DNA of 46,528 nt from Streptomyces iconiensis. Lineage in GTDB: Bacteria; Actinomycetota; Actinomycetes; Streptomycetales; Streptomycetaceae. Positions 15,245 to 23,875 of the stretch are shown here, one piece after another (position 1 is the first letter of the stretch; each line of letters opens with the position of its first letter). Below the pieces are notes generated by a model. The model saw only the letters and a list, made by a program, of their open reading frames with translations, was not told the origin of the DNA and searched no databases. Position numbers and translations under genes: made by a program. Location of the stretch: contig NZ_JANCPR020000063.1 of NCBI RefSeq assembly GCF_028657195.3, forward strand, positions 1 through 46,528, read 5' to 3'.

Positions 15245-16605
15245 CGGAAGTGCTCCTGCTGCTGGTGGCCCTGCTTCTGGCGCTCGCCTGTGGCGCTTTC
15301 GTCGCGGCGGAGTTCTCGCTGACGACGGTCGAACGCAGTGAACTGGAGCGGGCCGAGCAGCGTGGGGAGCGGGGCGCGAAGAGCGCCCTTGAGGCCGTCA
15401 AGTCGCTCACCTTCCAGCTCTCCGGCGCCCAGCTGGGCATCACCGTCACCAACCTGGTGGTCGGCATGCTCTCCGAGCCGTCCATCGCACGACTGATCGC
15501 GGGCCCGCTGCGCGCCATGGGCGTGCCCGCCTCCGCCTCCTCGTCCATCGCACTGGTGCTGGGCACCGCCGTGTCCACCATGGTGCTGATGGTGATCGGT
15601 GAGCTGGTGCCCAAGAACTGGGCGATCTCCAAGCCGCTGCCGGTCGCCAAGAAGGTCGCGACGCCGCAGCGGATCTTCTCCGCGGCCTTCCGTCCGCTCA
15701 TCCGGCACCTGAACAACACCGCCAACCGCATCCTGCTGCGGATGGGCCTTGAGCCCACCGAGGAACTGGCCTCGGCCCGTTCACCGAGGGAACTGGTGGC
15801 GCTGGCGCGGCACTCCGCCAAGGAGGGCGCGCTGGAGGAGGACACGGCCGACCTGTTCGTACGGACCCTGCATCTGGCCGAGCTGACGGCGGAGAACGTG
15901 ATGACCCCCCGTGTGCAGGTCACCTCTCTGGAGGTGCAGGCAACGGCGGAGGACGTCGCGAACGCCACCCGCGCCACGGGCCTGTCCCGCTTCCCCGTCT
16001 ACCGGGGCAATCTGGACACGGTCGTCGGCGTCGTACGGATCAAGGACGTACTGGCCGTGCCCGCCGAAGAGCGGCACCGCTGCCCGGTGACCGAGCTGAT
16101 GCGCGAGGCGCTGCTCGTACCCGAGTCGCTGACCGTGGACCGGCTGCTTGACCAGCTCTCGGGCGGGGACCGCAGCATCGCGCTCGTCATCGACGAGTAC
16201 GGCGGCACCGCCGGCGTCGTCACGCTGGAGGACATCATCGAGGAGGTCGTGGGCGAGGTCCGCGACGAGCACGACCCGCTGGAGACCCCCGATCTGGCGC
16301 CGGCCGGCGAGGACGCCGAGGGCCGCAAGGTCTATGACGCCGACGGCGCGGCACGCACCGACCAGCTGGAGACGATCGGACTGCGGGCGCCCGAGGGTCC
16401 CTACGAGACGCTCGCGGGCCTCGTCGCCACCGAGCTGGGCCGGATTCCGACCCCCGGCGACAGGGTGACCGTCGCCGGCTGGCGTCTGGAGGTGGCGGAC
16501 GCGAGCGGGCGGCGTGCGGCACGGGTCAGGCTCCACGGGCCCTCGCCCGCGGAGCAGCACACCGAGCACGCCGAGCACGCCAGAAGCAGGGGGGCGCGAC
16601 GATGA
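15241..16605 (+). CDS. CNNM/CorC-type membrane protein (DUF21 + CBS pair + CorC_HlyC)
   Basis: A 454-residue hemolysin-family protein. The DUF21 transmembrane domain covers about residues 1-190 (TM1 LLLLVALLLALACGAFVAAEF; VSTMVLMVIGELVPKN is characteristic). Two CBS domains follow at about 215-340 (TAENVMTPRVQV; SIALVIDEYGGTAGVVTLEDIIEEVVGEVRDEHD), then a CorC_HlyC domain (about 360-445). CBS domains bind adenine nucleotides, and relatives act in Mg2+ or Co2+ transport; the ion here is not known. Start ATG 15241 follows GGAGGGAGG. The stop overlaps the next gene (ATGA at 16602), so the pair is translationally coupled. Confidence 0.9.
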   Translation: MTEVLLLLVALLLALACGAFVAAEFSLTTVERSELERAEQRGERGAKSALEAVKSLTFQLSGAQLGITVTNLVVGMLSEPSIARLIAGPLRAMGVPASASSSIALVLGTAVSTMVLMVIGELVPKNWAISKPLPVAKKVATPQRIFSAAFRPLIRHLNNTANRILLRMGLEPTEELASARSPRELVALARHSAKEGALEEDTADLFVRTLHLAELTAENVMTPRVQVTSLEVQATAEDVANATRATGLSRFPVYRGNLDTVVGVVRIKDVLAVPAEERHRCPVTELMREALLVPESLTVDRLLDQLSGGDRSIALVIDEYGGTAGVVTLEDIIEEVVGEVRDEHDPLETPDLAPAGEDAEGRKVYDADGAARTDQLETIGLRAPEGPYETLAGLVATELGRIPTPGDRVTVAGWRLEVADASGRRAARVRLHGPSPAEQHTEHAEHARSRGARR

Positions 16606-17612
16606 TCGCGGTACAGCTGTTCATCGGTCTGCTGACCCTGGTGGTCAACGCCTTCTTCGTCGGAGCCGAGTTCGCGCTGATCTCGGTACGGCGGGCCCAG
16701 ATCGAGCCACTGGCCGAGGAGGGCGACAAGCGCGCACGCAAGGTGCTGTGGGGCCTGGAGCACGTCTCGCAGCTGCTCGCGGCGGCCCAGCTCGGCATCA
16801 CGCTGTGCACCCTGGTGCTCGGTGTGGTCGCCGAACCGGCCATCGCGCACCTGCTGGAGCCGGTCTTCCACGCCGTCGGCATGCCCACGGGCGTGATCCA
16901 CCCGATCTCGTTCGTGATCGCGCTGGCGCTGGCGACGTATCTGCACATGCTGCTGGGCGAGATGGTGCCCAAGAACATCGCGCTGGCCGGGCCCACCCGG
17001 GCGGCGCTGGCGCTCGGTCCCTCGCTGGTGGCCCTGGCACGCGGGCTGCGGCCGGTGATCTTCACGGTCAACGCGTTCGCGAACACGCTGCTGAAGCTGC
17101 TGCGGGTGGAGCCGAAGAACGAGGTCGAGTCGGCGTTCTCGGACGACGACCTGGCCCAGATGGTCGCCGACTCCAGCGAGGCGGGGCTCCTGGACGACCG
17201 TTCGACGGAGCGGCTGCGGGACGCGCTGGAGCTGGGCAGCCGCCCGGTCGGTGACGTGGCCCAGCCGCTCGACCGGCTGGTCACGGCCAGCTGGGGCGTC
17301 ACCCCGGAGAGCCTGGAGCGGCTGTCGGCCAGCTCCGGTTTCTCCCGCTTCCCCGTGGTCGACGACGACGGGCGCGTGCTGGGCTACCTCCACGTCAAGG
17401 ACGCGCTGGACGCCTCGCCCCGCGAGGAGCCGTTCCCGGTCACGGCCATGCGGCCGATCGCCCGGGTGCGCGGCTCACTGCCGCTGGACGACGTGCTCGG
17501 CGCGATGCGCTCCAGCGGCACGCACCTGGCGGCCGTCACCGGCACCGACGGGCGCGCGACGGGCATCGTGACGATGGAGGACCTGCTGCGGGAACTGGTG
17601 GGTCAGGCGTAA
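16602..17612 (+). CDS. Second CNNM-type DUF21/CBS membrane protein
   Basis: A 336-residue relative of the preceding protein with the same DUF21 start (NAFFVGAEFALISVRR) and HMLLGEMVPKN signature, then a CBS pair (about 205-335: FSRFPVVDDDGRVLGYLHVKDALD, GRATGIVTMEDLLRELVGQ). It lacks the C-terminal CorC_HlyC domain, as usual for the second member of these tandem pairs in actinobacteria. ATG 16602 overlaps the upstream stop by 4 nt. The two may form a heteromeric transporter or sensor; that is inference. Confidence 0.88.
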   Translation: MIAVQLFIGLLTLVVNAFFVGAEFALISVRRAQIEPLAEEGDKRARKVLWGLEHVSQLLAAAQLGITLCTLVLGVVAEPAIAHLLEPVFHAVGMPTGVIHPISFVIALALATYLHMLLGEMVPKNIALAGPTRAALALGPSLVALARGLRPVIFTVNAFANTLLKLLRVEPKNEVESAFSDDDLAQMVADSSEAGLLDDRSTERLRDALELGSRPVGDVAQPLDRLVTASWGVTPESLERLSASSGFSRFPVVDDDGRVLGYLHVKDALDASPREEPFPVTAMRPIARVRGSLPLDDVLGAMRSSGTHLAAVTGTDGRATGIVTMEDLLRELVGQA

Positions 17613-17613
17613 C

Positions 17614-17670
17614 GCCCGCGAGGGTGGGCCGCCATGGTCCGTCGGGCCGCCGTGGCCCGCCCTCGCGGGC
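17614..17670 (+). terminator. Strong terminator after CNNM operon
   Basis: Starting 2 nt after the TAA, GCCCGCGAGGGTGGGCC (17614-17630) pairs with GGCCCGCCCTCGCGGGC (17654-17670) with only one G-T pair in 17. The 23-nt loop has its own weak pairing. Confidence 0.8.
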
Positions 17671-17713
17671 CGGCGCCGGGGCGGGAGAGGACTGGTTGCC
17701 CGGGGCATCGAGC

Positions 17714-17719
17714 TACGAT
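17714..17719 (+). promoter_or_regulatory. -10 box TACGAT for a leaderless SGNH transcript
   Basis: TACGAT ends 8 nt before GTG 17728 and no Shine-Dalgarno is present, the pattern of a leaderless Streptomyces mRNA. The -35 is not clear. Confidence 0.45.
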
Positions 17720-17727
17720 GGGCGATC

Positions 17728-18543
17728 GTGACCAGCACAGTGCCCACCTCTCCCGTCCCGCCCGCGCAGCGCACGGCGATCGGCTCCTTCGTCGCCCTCG
17801 GTGACTCGTTCACCGAGGGCATGTCGGACGCCCTGCCCGACGGCTCCTACCGTGGCTGGGCCGATCTCCTCGCTGCCCGGCTCGCCGCCCGCCAGGAGGG
17901 CTTCCGCTACGCGAACCTCGCGGTGCGCGGCAAGCTGATCGGCCAGATCACCTCCGACCAGATCGCGCCGGCCGCGGCGATGGGCGCCGATCTGGTGACG
18001 CTCGTCGGAGGGCTCAACGACGTACTGCGGCCGAACTGCGACACCGAGCGGGTGTGCGCGCTGCTGGAGGAGGCAGCCGCCACCCTCGCACCGACCTGCG
18101 GCACGCTCGTCCTCATGCGCAGCCCGGGGCGCAACGGCCCGGTGCTGGAGCGGTACCGGCCGCGCATGGAGCAGCTGTTCGACTTCATCGACGGGCTGGC
18201 GGAGCGGCACGGCGCGCTGGTGGTGGACCTGTACGGGTCCGAGGCGCTGGCCGACCAGCGGATGTGGGCCGACGACCGGCTGCATCTGACGGCTGAGGGG
18301 CACCGCAGGGTCGCCGAGGCCGTGTGGCAGCGGCTCGGGCTGCCCGCCGAATCGGACTGGAACGCTCCGCTGCCGCCTTCGCCCCCGCCCTCCTGGTACG
18401 CGCGCAGGACCGCCGACCTGCGCTTCACCCGCACCCATCTGCTGCCGTGGATAGGGCGTCGGCTGACCGGCCGTTCCACGGGCGACGGACGGGTTCCCAA
18501 GCGGCCCGAGCTGACGGCACTGGCCTGCGACGACACCCCGTAG
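17728..18543 (+). CDS. SGNH/GDSL-family hydrolase
   Basis: A 271-residue esterase/lipase-type hydrolase. The nucleophile is S27 in ALGDSFTEG (block I), the oxyanion Gly/Asn are in LRGKL-adjacent ANLAVRG and VGGLNDV (block III), and the catalytic Asp-x-x-His is in DDRLHLTAEGH. No signal peptide is evident, so it is likely cytoplasmic. The C-terminal tail (WYARRTADLRFTRTHLLPWIGRRLTGRS) is typical of a conserved Streptomyces group. Substrate unknown. GTG 17728 is the likely leaderless start; purB follows after 24 nt. Confidence 0.87.
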   Translation: MTSTVPTSPVPPAQRTAIGSFVALGDSFTEGMSDALPDGSYRGWADLLAARLAARQEGFRYANLAVRGKLIGQITSDQIAPAAAMGADLVTLVGGLNDVLRPNCDTERVCALLEEAAATLAPTCGTLVLMRSPGRNGPVLERYRPRMEQLFDFIDGLAERHGALVVDLYGSEALADQRMWADDRLHLTAEGHRRVAEAVWQRLGLPAESDWNAPLPPSPPPSWYARRTADLRFTRTHLLPWIGRRLTGRSTGDGRVPKRPELTALACDDTP

Positions 18544-18553
18544 GCCGGGCCCG

Positions 18554-18559
18554 TAGACT
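18554..18559 (+). promoter_or_regulatory. -10 box TAGACT for leaderless purB
   Basis: TAGACT is separated by 8 nt from GTG 18568, with no ribosome binding site between, pointing to an own leaderless purB promoter within the SGNH-purB gap. Confidence 0.5.
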
Positions 18560-18567
18560 TCGGTGAC

Positions 18568-19998
18568 GTGACTGACAAGCCGCGTATCCCGAACGTCCTG
18601 GCGTCCCGTTACGCCTCCCCCGAGCTGGTCCGTATCTGGTCCCCCGAGTCGAAGATCGTGCTGGAGCGGCGGCTGTGGCTCGCCGTGCTGAAGGCGCAGC
18701 GGGACCTGGGCATCGCGGTGCCCGAGGAGGCCGTCGCCGACTACGAGCGGGTCGTGGAGGACGTGGACCTCGCCTCGATCGCGGAGCGCGAGAAGGTCAC
18801 CCGGCACGATGTGAAGGCCCGCATCGAGGAGTTCAACGCGCTGGCCGGGCACGAGCAGATCCACAAGGGCATGACCTCGCGGGATCTGACAGAGAACGTC
18901 GAGCAGCTCCAGATCAGGCTCTCCCTGGAGCTGGCACGCGACCGCACGGTCGCGCTGCTGACGCGGCTGGGCGGGCTGGCGGGCCAGCACGCGGCCCTGG
19001 TGATGGCGGGCCGTTCGCACAACGTCGCCGCGCAGGCCACCACGCTGGGCAAGCGCTTCGCGACCGGGGCCGACGAGCTGCTGGCCGCCTTCGCACGGCT
19101 GGACGACCTGCTCAAGCGCTATCCCCTGCGCGGTATCAAGGGGCCCATGGGCACGGCGCAGGACATGCTGGACCTGCTGGGCGGCGATGAGGAGATGCTC
19201 GCCGACCTGGAGCGGCGCATCGCCGAACACCTCGGTTTCGGGCAGGTGTTCACCTCGGTCGGCCAGGTCTATCCGCGCTCGCTGGACTACGACGTGGTCA
19301 GCGCGCTGGTGCAGCTGGGCGGCGCGCCCTCGTCGCTGGCGAAGACCATCCGGCTGATGGCGGGCCAGGAACTGGTGACGGAGGGCTTCAAGGAGGGCCA
19401 GGTCGGCTCCTCCGCGATGCCGCACAAGATGAACACCCGCTCCTGCGAGCGCGTCAACGGGCTGATGGTGATCCTGCGCGGCTACGCCTCGATGGCGGGC
19501 GAGCTGGCGGGCGACCAGTGGAACGAGGGCGATGTCTCCTGCTCCGTGGTGCGCCGCGTGGCGCTGCCGGACGCGTTCTTCGCGTTCGACGGGATGCTGG
19601 AGACGTTCTTGACGGTGCTGGACGAGTTCGGCGTCTTCCCCGCCGTGGTCGCGCGGGAGCTGGACCGGTACCTGCCGTTCCTGGCCACCACGAAGGTGCT
19701 CATGGCCGCCGTGCGCGCCGGTGTCGGGCGCGAGGAGGCGCACGAGGCGATCAAGGAGCACGCGGTGGCCTCGGCCCTGTCGTTGCGCGCGGGCGCCGAG
19801 CGCAACGAACTGCTGGACCGGCTCGCGGCCGACCCGCGCATCCCGCTCGACAAGGACGGGCTCGCCGAACTGATGGCCGACCAGCTCTCCTTCACCGGAG
19901 CGGCGGGCGCGCAGACAACCGAGGTGGTCGCGCGGGTCGGTGAGGTCGCCAAGCTGTACCCCGAGGCCGCCGCCTACACCCCCGGGGCGATCCTCTGA
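18568..19998 (+). CDS. purB: Adenylosuccinate lyase
   Basis: A 476-residue enzyme of purine synthesis, removing fumarate from SAICAR and from adenylosuccinate. The lyase-superfamily signature GSSAMPHKMN lies near residue 273-282 and contains the catalytic Ser loop; the other active-site segments are EQIHKGMTSRDLTEN (about 96-110) and MAGRSHNVAAQ (about 147-156, catalytic His). Length matches actinobacterial PurB. Start GTG 18568 begins MTDKPRIPNVLASRYAS, the usual N-terminus. The stop region overlaps what is probably the true start of mug. Confidence 0.96.
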   Translation: MTDKPRIPNVLASRYASPELVRIWSPESKIVLERRLWLAVLKAQRDLGIAVPEEAVADYERVVEDVDLASIAEREKVTRHDVKARIEEFNALAGHEQIHKGMTSRDLTENVEQLQIRLSLELARDRTVALLTRLGGLAGQHAALVMAGRSHNVAAQATTLGKRFATGADELLAAFARLDDLLKRYPLRGIKGPMGTAQDMLDLLGGDEEMLADLERRIAEHLGFGQVFTSVGQVYPRSLDYDVVSALVQLGGAPSSLAKTIRLMAGQELVTEGFKEGQVGSSAMPHKMNTRSCERVNGLMVILRGYASMAGELAGDQWNEGDVSCSVVRRVALPDAFFAFDGMLETFLTVLDEFGVFPAVVARELDRYLPFLATTKVLMAAVRAGVGREEAHEAIKEHAVASALSLRAGAERNELLDRLAADPRIPLDKDGLAELMADQLSFTGAAGAQTTEVVARVGEVAKLYPEAAAYTPGAIL

Positions 19999-20054
19999 GC
20001 CCCCGCTTCACCCAGGAGGAACTGGAGGCAGCGCGCGGCCGTCTCGTCCCCGAC

Positions 20055-20549
20055 GTGGCGGCCGAGGACCTCCGGGTCCTGTTCTGCGGCATCAACCCCG
20101 GCCTGATGTCGGCCGCTTCGGGCCACCACTTCGCCCGGCCGGGCAACCGCTTCTGGCCGGTGCTGCACGCGTCGGGCTTCACTCCGCGCCTGCTGCGCCC
20201 CGAAGAGGAGCGCGAGCTGCTCACGTACGGGCTCGGCATCACCAACGTCGTCACGCGGGCCACGGCGCGCGCCGACGAGCTGAGCCCCGAGGAGTTCACC
20301 GAGGGCGGGCGGCTGCTGGAGGAGAAGGTGGCACGGCTGCGGCCCGCCTGGCTGGCGGTCGTCGGCATCACGGCCTACCGCTCGGCGTTCGGCGACCGTA
20401 CGGCCCAGGTGGGCCCGCAGGACCGCACGATCGGGGCCACCCGCGTCTGGGCGCTCCCCAACCCGAGCGGTCTCAACGCGCACTGGTCACCGTCCGCGAT
20501 GGCAGCGGAGTTCGCGCGGCTGCGCGAGGCCGCCTCGGAAGGCGACTGA
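20055..20549 (+). CDS. mug: G/U mismatch-specific DNA glycosylase Mug
   Basis: A DNA repair glycosylase of the uracil-DNA glycosylase superfamily that removes uracil or ethenocytosine from mismatches. Motif 1 is LFCGINPGL (Asn activates water) with HHFARPGNRFWPVL after it; the DNA-intercalating motif is NPSGLNAHW near the C-terminus. The given start (GTG 20055, 164 residues) is the first ordinary codon, but the same frame upstream reads SPRFTQEELEAARGRLVPDV, which matches the normal N-terminus of Mug. A CTG at 19995 overlapping the purB stop (CTGA) may therefore be the real start; see finding. Confidence 0.9.
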   Translation: MAAEDLRVLFCGINPGLMSAASGHHFARPGNRFWPVLHASGFTPRLLRPEEERELLTYGLGITNVVTRATARADELSPEEFTEGGRLLEEKVARLRPAWLAVVGITAYRSAFGDRTAQVGPQDRTIGATRVWALPNPSGLNAHWSPSAMAAEFARLREAASEGD

Positions 20550-20600
20550 CCCGGACCGCCCGGACCGCCCGGCCCGGGGCCCGGACGGCGACCGGCCCGC

Positions 20601-20636
20601 CCGGGGCCCCGGCCGAGATCCAGGCCGGGGTCCCGG
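20601..20636. terminator. Bidirectional terminator between mug and convergent gene
   Basis: CCGGGGCCCCGGCC (20601-20614) pairs with GGCCGGGGTCCCGG (20623-20636), one G-T pair in 14, with an 8-nt loop. Confidence 0.75.
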
Positions 20637-20643
20637 CACCGGC

Positions 20644-21054
20644 TCAGCCGGGGTCCGCGGGGCGCCCTCTGCCCTCTTCGCCTATGGCGGCGAGCAGTTG
20701 CAGCGGGCCCGCCTCGCCCCAGCGGGCCACGCCGACGCCCAGCCATCTGTTCTCCACGGTCCATACGCGCAGTTCGGTGACCAGGCCGCACAGCGTGCGC
20801 TCGGGTTCGGGCAGTTCGGCGCCCCCGGCGAGCCGTACGAGGTGCCCGGTGAGATCCAGCGTCGCCGGCTCGCCCCACCGCTGGGAGAGAAGAAAGCACA
20901 GCGCCTCGCAGTCGGTGTCGAACTCCCGCTCGGCCTCCAGCAGATCCGCCGCGTCCTCGTCCGCTCCCACCTCACCCGTGCGTAACTCCGCGACGCGCGC
21001 GGCGGGCTGGGAGCGCAGGCTGTCGATGGCGGCGAGATGCGGTGCGACGAACAT
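20644..21054 (-). CDS. Hypothetical protein, 136 residues
   Basis: Not recognised. The protein (MFVAPHLAAIDSLRSQPAAR...) is soluble, acidic in its first half (VGADEDAADLLEAEREFD) and ends in a Trp-containing region (LRVWTVENRWLGVGVARWGEAGPLQLLAAIG) that could be beta-rich. ATG 21054 is chosen because the preceding codons do not look coding; no clear Shine-Dalgarno is present, so the start is uncertain and the frame stays open to 21105. It follows a membrane-anchored hypothetical gene by 47 nt on the same strand and may be co-transcribed with it. The conservative codon pattern supports a real gene. Confidence 0.65.
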   Translation of the reverse strand: MFVAPHLAAIDSLRSQPAARVAELRTGEVGADEDAADLLEAEREFDTDCEALCFLLSQRWGEPATLDLTGHLVRLAGGAELPEPERTLCGLVTELRVWTVENRWLGVGVARWGEAGPLQLLAAIGEEGRGRPADPG

Positions 21055-21101
21055 GGGGACAGTCAACCTCGCACCACTGACAGTCCGTTGGCCGCAGGCG
21101 A

Positions 21102-21446
21102 TCACCGCCCGGCGCGACGCCCCCGGCCGCGCTTGACCAACCAGCCACCGGCCAGGAGCAGAAGCACCGCTGCTGACAGGGCGGGTGTGCCGATCCCGCC
21201 GGCGCCCGGCCCGTCCCGCTCGCCGCCGTCCTGGGAGGGGTGCGGCCCCGGCACCGGCAGCGACCGCCCCGGGCCGCCCGCGGCCTCACGGTCCGCGCTC
21301 ACACCGCCGCCTGTCCCCGCCGTGACCGCCGAGGGTGTCGGCACGGGCCCTGGGACGGATACGGCGGTCGCCGCCGTCGCGGGTACAAAGGCCGCCCACA
21401 GCCCGACCGCCGTACTCGCGACGGCCGCCCTCACCGGAACTCGCAT
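21102..21446 (-). CDS. Small secreted, C-terminally membrane-anchored hypothetical protein
   Basis: A 114-residue protein with signal peptide (MRVPVRAAVASTAVGLWAAFVPATA), a Pro/Gly/Ser-rich extracellular stretch (about 30-80), and a C-terminal TM segment (TPALSAAVLLLLAGGWLV) ending in the basic stop-transfer tail KRGRGRRAGR. The layout resembles sortase substrates, but no LPxTG or LAxTG motif is present, so it is simply a type I anchored protein. ATG 21446 is preceded by GAGGGGAAG on the minus strand, which decides the start. Function unknown. Confidence 0.7.
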   Translation of the reverse strand: MRVPVRAAVASTAVGLWAAFVPATAATAVSVPGPVPTPSAVTAGTGGGVSADREAAGGPGRSLPVPGPHPSQDGGERDGPGAGGIGTPALSAAVLLLLAGGWLVKRGRGRRAGR

Positions 21447-21702
21447 GTCGCTTCCCCTCGCTCGCCTCTCGCCTCGCTCGTCCGCCACCCCCCGTGCACC
21501 CGCCGCGTGCACCACGACGGCCGCCCCCACCCGCGCCCGATCCAACCGCCGCTTTGCCTTAGATATGCGGATTGGGCCGAACCGGGGCGTGTGGGGGCGG
21601 TGTGGAGGGGGCCTTCCCGCTGGTCGTGTGCGGTGCAGAACACTCGCCGTGACCGCCGTGACCGGCTACGATCCGCCCCACGGACTGGCGAGGAGGGCGA
21701 CG

Positions 21703-22878
21703 TTGAGCAGGCTCACGGGGAGGGATCCGTCCTTGTTGCGGCGGATCAATTCCACGGTCGTACTGCGGGCGTTGCGCGGGTCCGACACCTCAGCCGCACA
21801 CGCGCTCACCCTCACCGAGCTGGTGCGCGCGACGGAACTCTCCCGTCCGACGGTCGAGGGCGTGGTCGAGGGGCTGATCGAGACGGGGCTGGTGGCCGAG
21901 GCGCCCGACGACCCGGACGAAGCGCCCGTCCCCTCGCGGCGCGGGCGGCCGGCGCGGCGCTTCCGCTTCCGCGCGGAGGCCGGGCACCTGCTGGGTGTCG
22001 AGATCGGGCCGCACCGGGTCGCCGCCGTGCTCTCGGACCTGACGGGCCGCATCGCGGGAACGGTGGCCCGCGAGGTCGCCGAGACGGCCACGGCCGACGT
22101 ACGCCTGGAACGCGCACGCGGCACGGTGGCCGAGCTGCTGCGCAGGACCGATGTCGCGCGGGACACGCTGCGTGCCGTGGGCGTGGGCTCCCCGGGCATC
22201 GTGGAGGCCGACGGAACGGTACGCCTGGGCACGGCGCTGCCCGGCTGGACGGGGCTGCCGCTGGGAGAGCGGCTGCGGCGCTCGTTCCGGTGCCCCGTAC
22301 TGGTGGAGAACGACGCGAACGCGGGTGTGCTGGCCGAGCACTGGAAGGGCGCCGCGCGCGGTGTGGACGATGTGGTGATGGTCCTCGCGGGGCTGAGCCC
22401 CGGCGCCGGTTCGCTGATCGGCGGGCGGCTGCACCGGGGATTCGGGGGCGCGGCCGGCGAGATCGGGGCGCTGCACCTGCTGGGCAGGGAGGCGACGCCG
22501 GAGCGGCTGCTGTCGACGACGGACGAGCCGCTGCATCCGCTGGACGAGGCAGCCGTCGCGCGGGTGTTCGCGCAGGCGCGGGGCGGTGACGAGCGCGCGG
22601 GACGCGCGATGGACCGTTTCCTGGCCCGCCTCGTGCACGACGTGGCGGCGCTGGTACTGGCCCTCGATCCCGAGCTGCTGATAGTCGGCGGCTGGGCCTC
22701 GGGCCTCGACGGCGTGCTGGACCCGCTCAGAGCCGAACTGGAGCGCTACTGCCTGCGCCCGCCGCGTGTGGCGCTCTCACTGCGCGGCGAGACGGCGGTG
22801 GCGACGGGCGCACTACGGCTCGCGCTCGACCATGTCGAGCGCGAGCTGTTCGCCGTCGAGGGCGCCGAGGCGGGCTGA
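21703..22878 (+). CDS. ROK-family transcriptional regulator lacking the zinc-binding cysteines
   Basis: A 391-residue ROK protein. The N-terminal winged helix covers about residues 10-75 (LTELVRATELSRPTVEGVVEGLIETGLV) and the sugar-kinase-like domain about 95-380 (LGVEIGPHRVAAVL; VGSPGIV; VENDANAGVLAEH; VIVGGWASGL-like segment). The usual ROK zinc motif after AGEIG (C-x-C-G-x-x-G-C) is absent: here AGEIGALHLLGREATPE follows. The TTG start at 21703 is set by AGGAGG at 21691-21696. ROK repressors normally respond to sugars and control sugar uptake or catabolism; target genes are not evident here. Confidence 0.88.
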   Translation: MSRLTGRDPSLLRRINSTVVLRALRGSDTSAAHALTLTELVRATELSRPTVEGVVEGLIETGLVAEAPDDPDEAPVPSRRGRPARRFRFRAEAGHLLGVEIGPHRVAAVLSDLTGRIAGTVAREVAETATADVRLERARGTVAELLRRTDVARDTLRAVGVGSPGIVEADGTVRLGTALPGWTGLPLGERLRRSFRCPVLVENDANAGVLAEHWKGAARGVDDVVMVLAGLSPGAGSLIGGRLHRGFGGAAGEIGALHLLGREATPERLLSTTDEPLHPLDEAAVARVFAQARGGDERAGRAMDRFLARLVHDVAALVLALDPELLIVGGWASGLDGVLDPLRAELERYCLRPPRVALSLRGETAVATGALRLALDHVERELFAVEGAEAG

Positions 22879-22958
22879 GCCCGGAACGGGCGCCCGCGCG
22901 GCCCGCGTTCAGCCGCGGCGGGACGCAGTGCGCCGGGCCGAAGCCGGGGGCGTGCGGT

Positions 22959-23723
22959 TCAGCCGGCGAGGAGTGGGACGCCCTCGCCGTCGCTGAAGGA
23001 GAGGCGGCAGGTGTCGGCGCGGAACGTGGAGACGGCGAGGGCCGCGGTGTGCCCGTCCGCGACGTACCGCGTCGTGACGACGAGGACGGGGGCTCCGGGC
23101 AGCCGGTCGAGCCTGCGTGCGTCGTCGGCGCGGATCGAACCCAGCTCCACCGTACGGTCCTGGCCGTCGAGTTCACGGCGGTGCAGCTCGCGCAGTACCG
23201 CGCGGGCGCGTGCCGCTCCGCCCGTCCCCGGGACGGCCTCGACGGGCTCGGCCGGAAGTCCCGGCACGGTGGCCGCGGGGACGTAGAGGATCTCGGTCGC
23301 CACCGGCTGGCCGTTGGTCGTGCGGCTGCGGCGCACCGCGTGCACGGGCTCGCCTTCGGTGCCGAGCAGGCTCGCGACCATGGCGGGCGGAACGGTCTCC
23401 TCGTGGTCCTCGGTGTACCAGGCGTCCCCTGCCGCTCCCGGCCATACGTTCGGGCCGCCCTGGCCGGGGCCGACGTCGACGCCCACGCGGGGCGGCGCGA
23501 CGGTGGTGCCGACACCGCGGCGGCGCTGGAGTCTGCCTTCCAGCTCCAGCTGTTCGAGCGCCTGCCGGAGCGTGGCGCGCGCGACGCCGAAGCGGGCCGC
23601 CAGCTCACGCTCGTTCGGCAGGATCTCCCCGACCGCGAACTCCGAGTCGAGCGCGTCGGAGAGCACGGTCTTGAGGTGCCAGTACTTCGGCTCCGGCACC
23701 GTCTCCAGCTGCGTGGTCCCCAC
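22959..23723 (-). CDS. GntR/HutC-family regulator (DasR-like)
   Basis: A 254-residue regulator: GntR winged helix at about residues 10-75 (PNERELAARFGVARATLRQALEQLELEGRLQRRRGVGTTV) followed by a UTRA effector domain (about 100-250). The start GTG 23723 follows GGAGG at a 7-nt spacing; the longer open frame upstream is not coding. It is divergent from an SDR gene with 184 nt between. A DasR-like operator overlaps its own -35, which suggests autorepression. UTRA domains bind small ligands such as amino sugars or histidine-path compounds; the ligand here is unknown. Confidence 0.9.
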   Translation of the reverse strand: MGTTQLETVPEPKYWHLKTVLSDALDSEFAVGEILPNERELAARFGVARATLRQALEQLELEGRLQRRRGVGTTVAPPRVGVDVGPGQGGPNVWPGAAGDAWYTEDHEETVPPAMVASLLGTEGEPVHAVRRSRTTNGQPVATEILYVPAATVPGLPAEPVEAVPGTGGAARARAVLRELHRRELDGQDRTVELGSIRADDARRLDRLPGAPVLVVTTRYVADGHTAALAVSTFRADTCRLSFSDGEGVPLLAG

Positions 23724-23798
23724 CCTTGCCTCCGCAATCCCCGTACGCCCAGAGGCGTTTATGTGTGCTTGTTTTTTAAAGGTCCTTGCGTATGCCCG

Positions 23799-23827
23799 AC
23801 GATAGGGCGACCCCCACCCTTGGTCAA
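23799..23827 (-). promoter_or_regulatory. Promoter of the GntR gene
   Basis: Minus strand -35 TTGACC (23827-23822) and -10 TATCGT (23804-23799) with an exact 17-bp spacer. The -35 lies within the palindromic operator. Confidence 0.6.
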
Positions 23828-23833
23828 GACCAA
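23820..23833. promoter_or_regulatory. GntR/HutC-type operator TTGGTC-AA-GACCAA
   Basis: Dyad with arms TTGGTC and GACCAA around AA; closely resembles the DasR core TGGTCTAGACCA. It lies between the divergent gntR and SDR genes and overlaps the gntR -35, so the regulator probably represses itself and possibly the SDR. Confidence 0.6.
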
Positions 23834-23875
23834 TCAGTCGGGCTTGACCTCTTGCTGACCCATAACGGCACTGTA

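Noticed and set aside
21102..21446. Sortase-anchored protein
   Set aside because: The C-terminal TM and basic tail fit, but there is no LPxTG/LAxTG motif before the TM.
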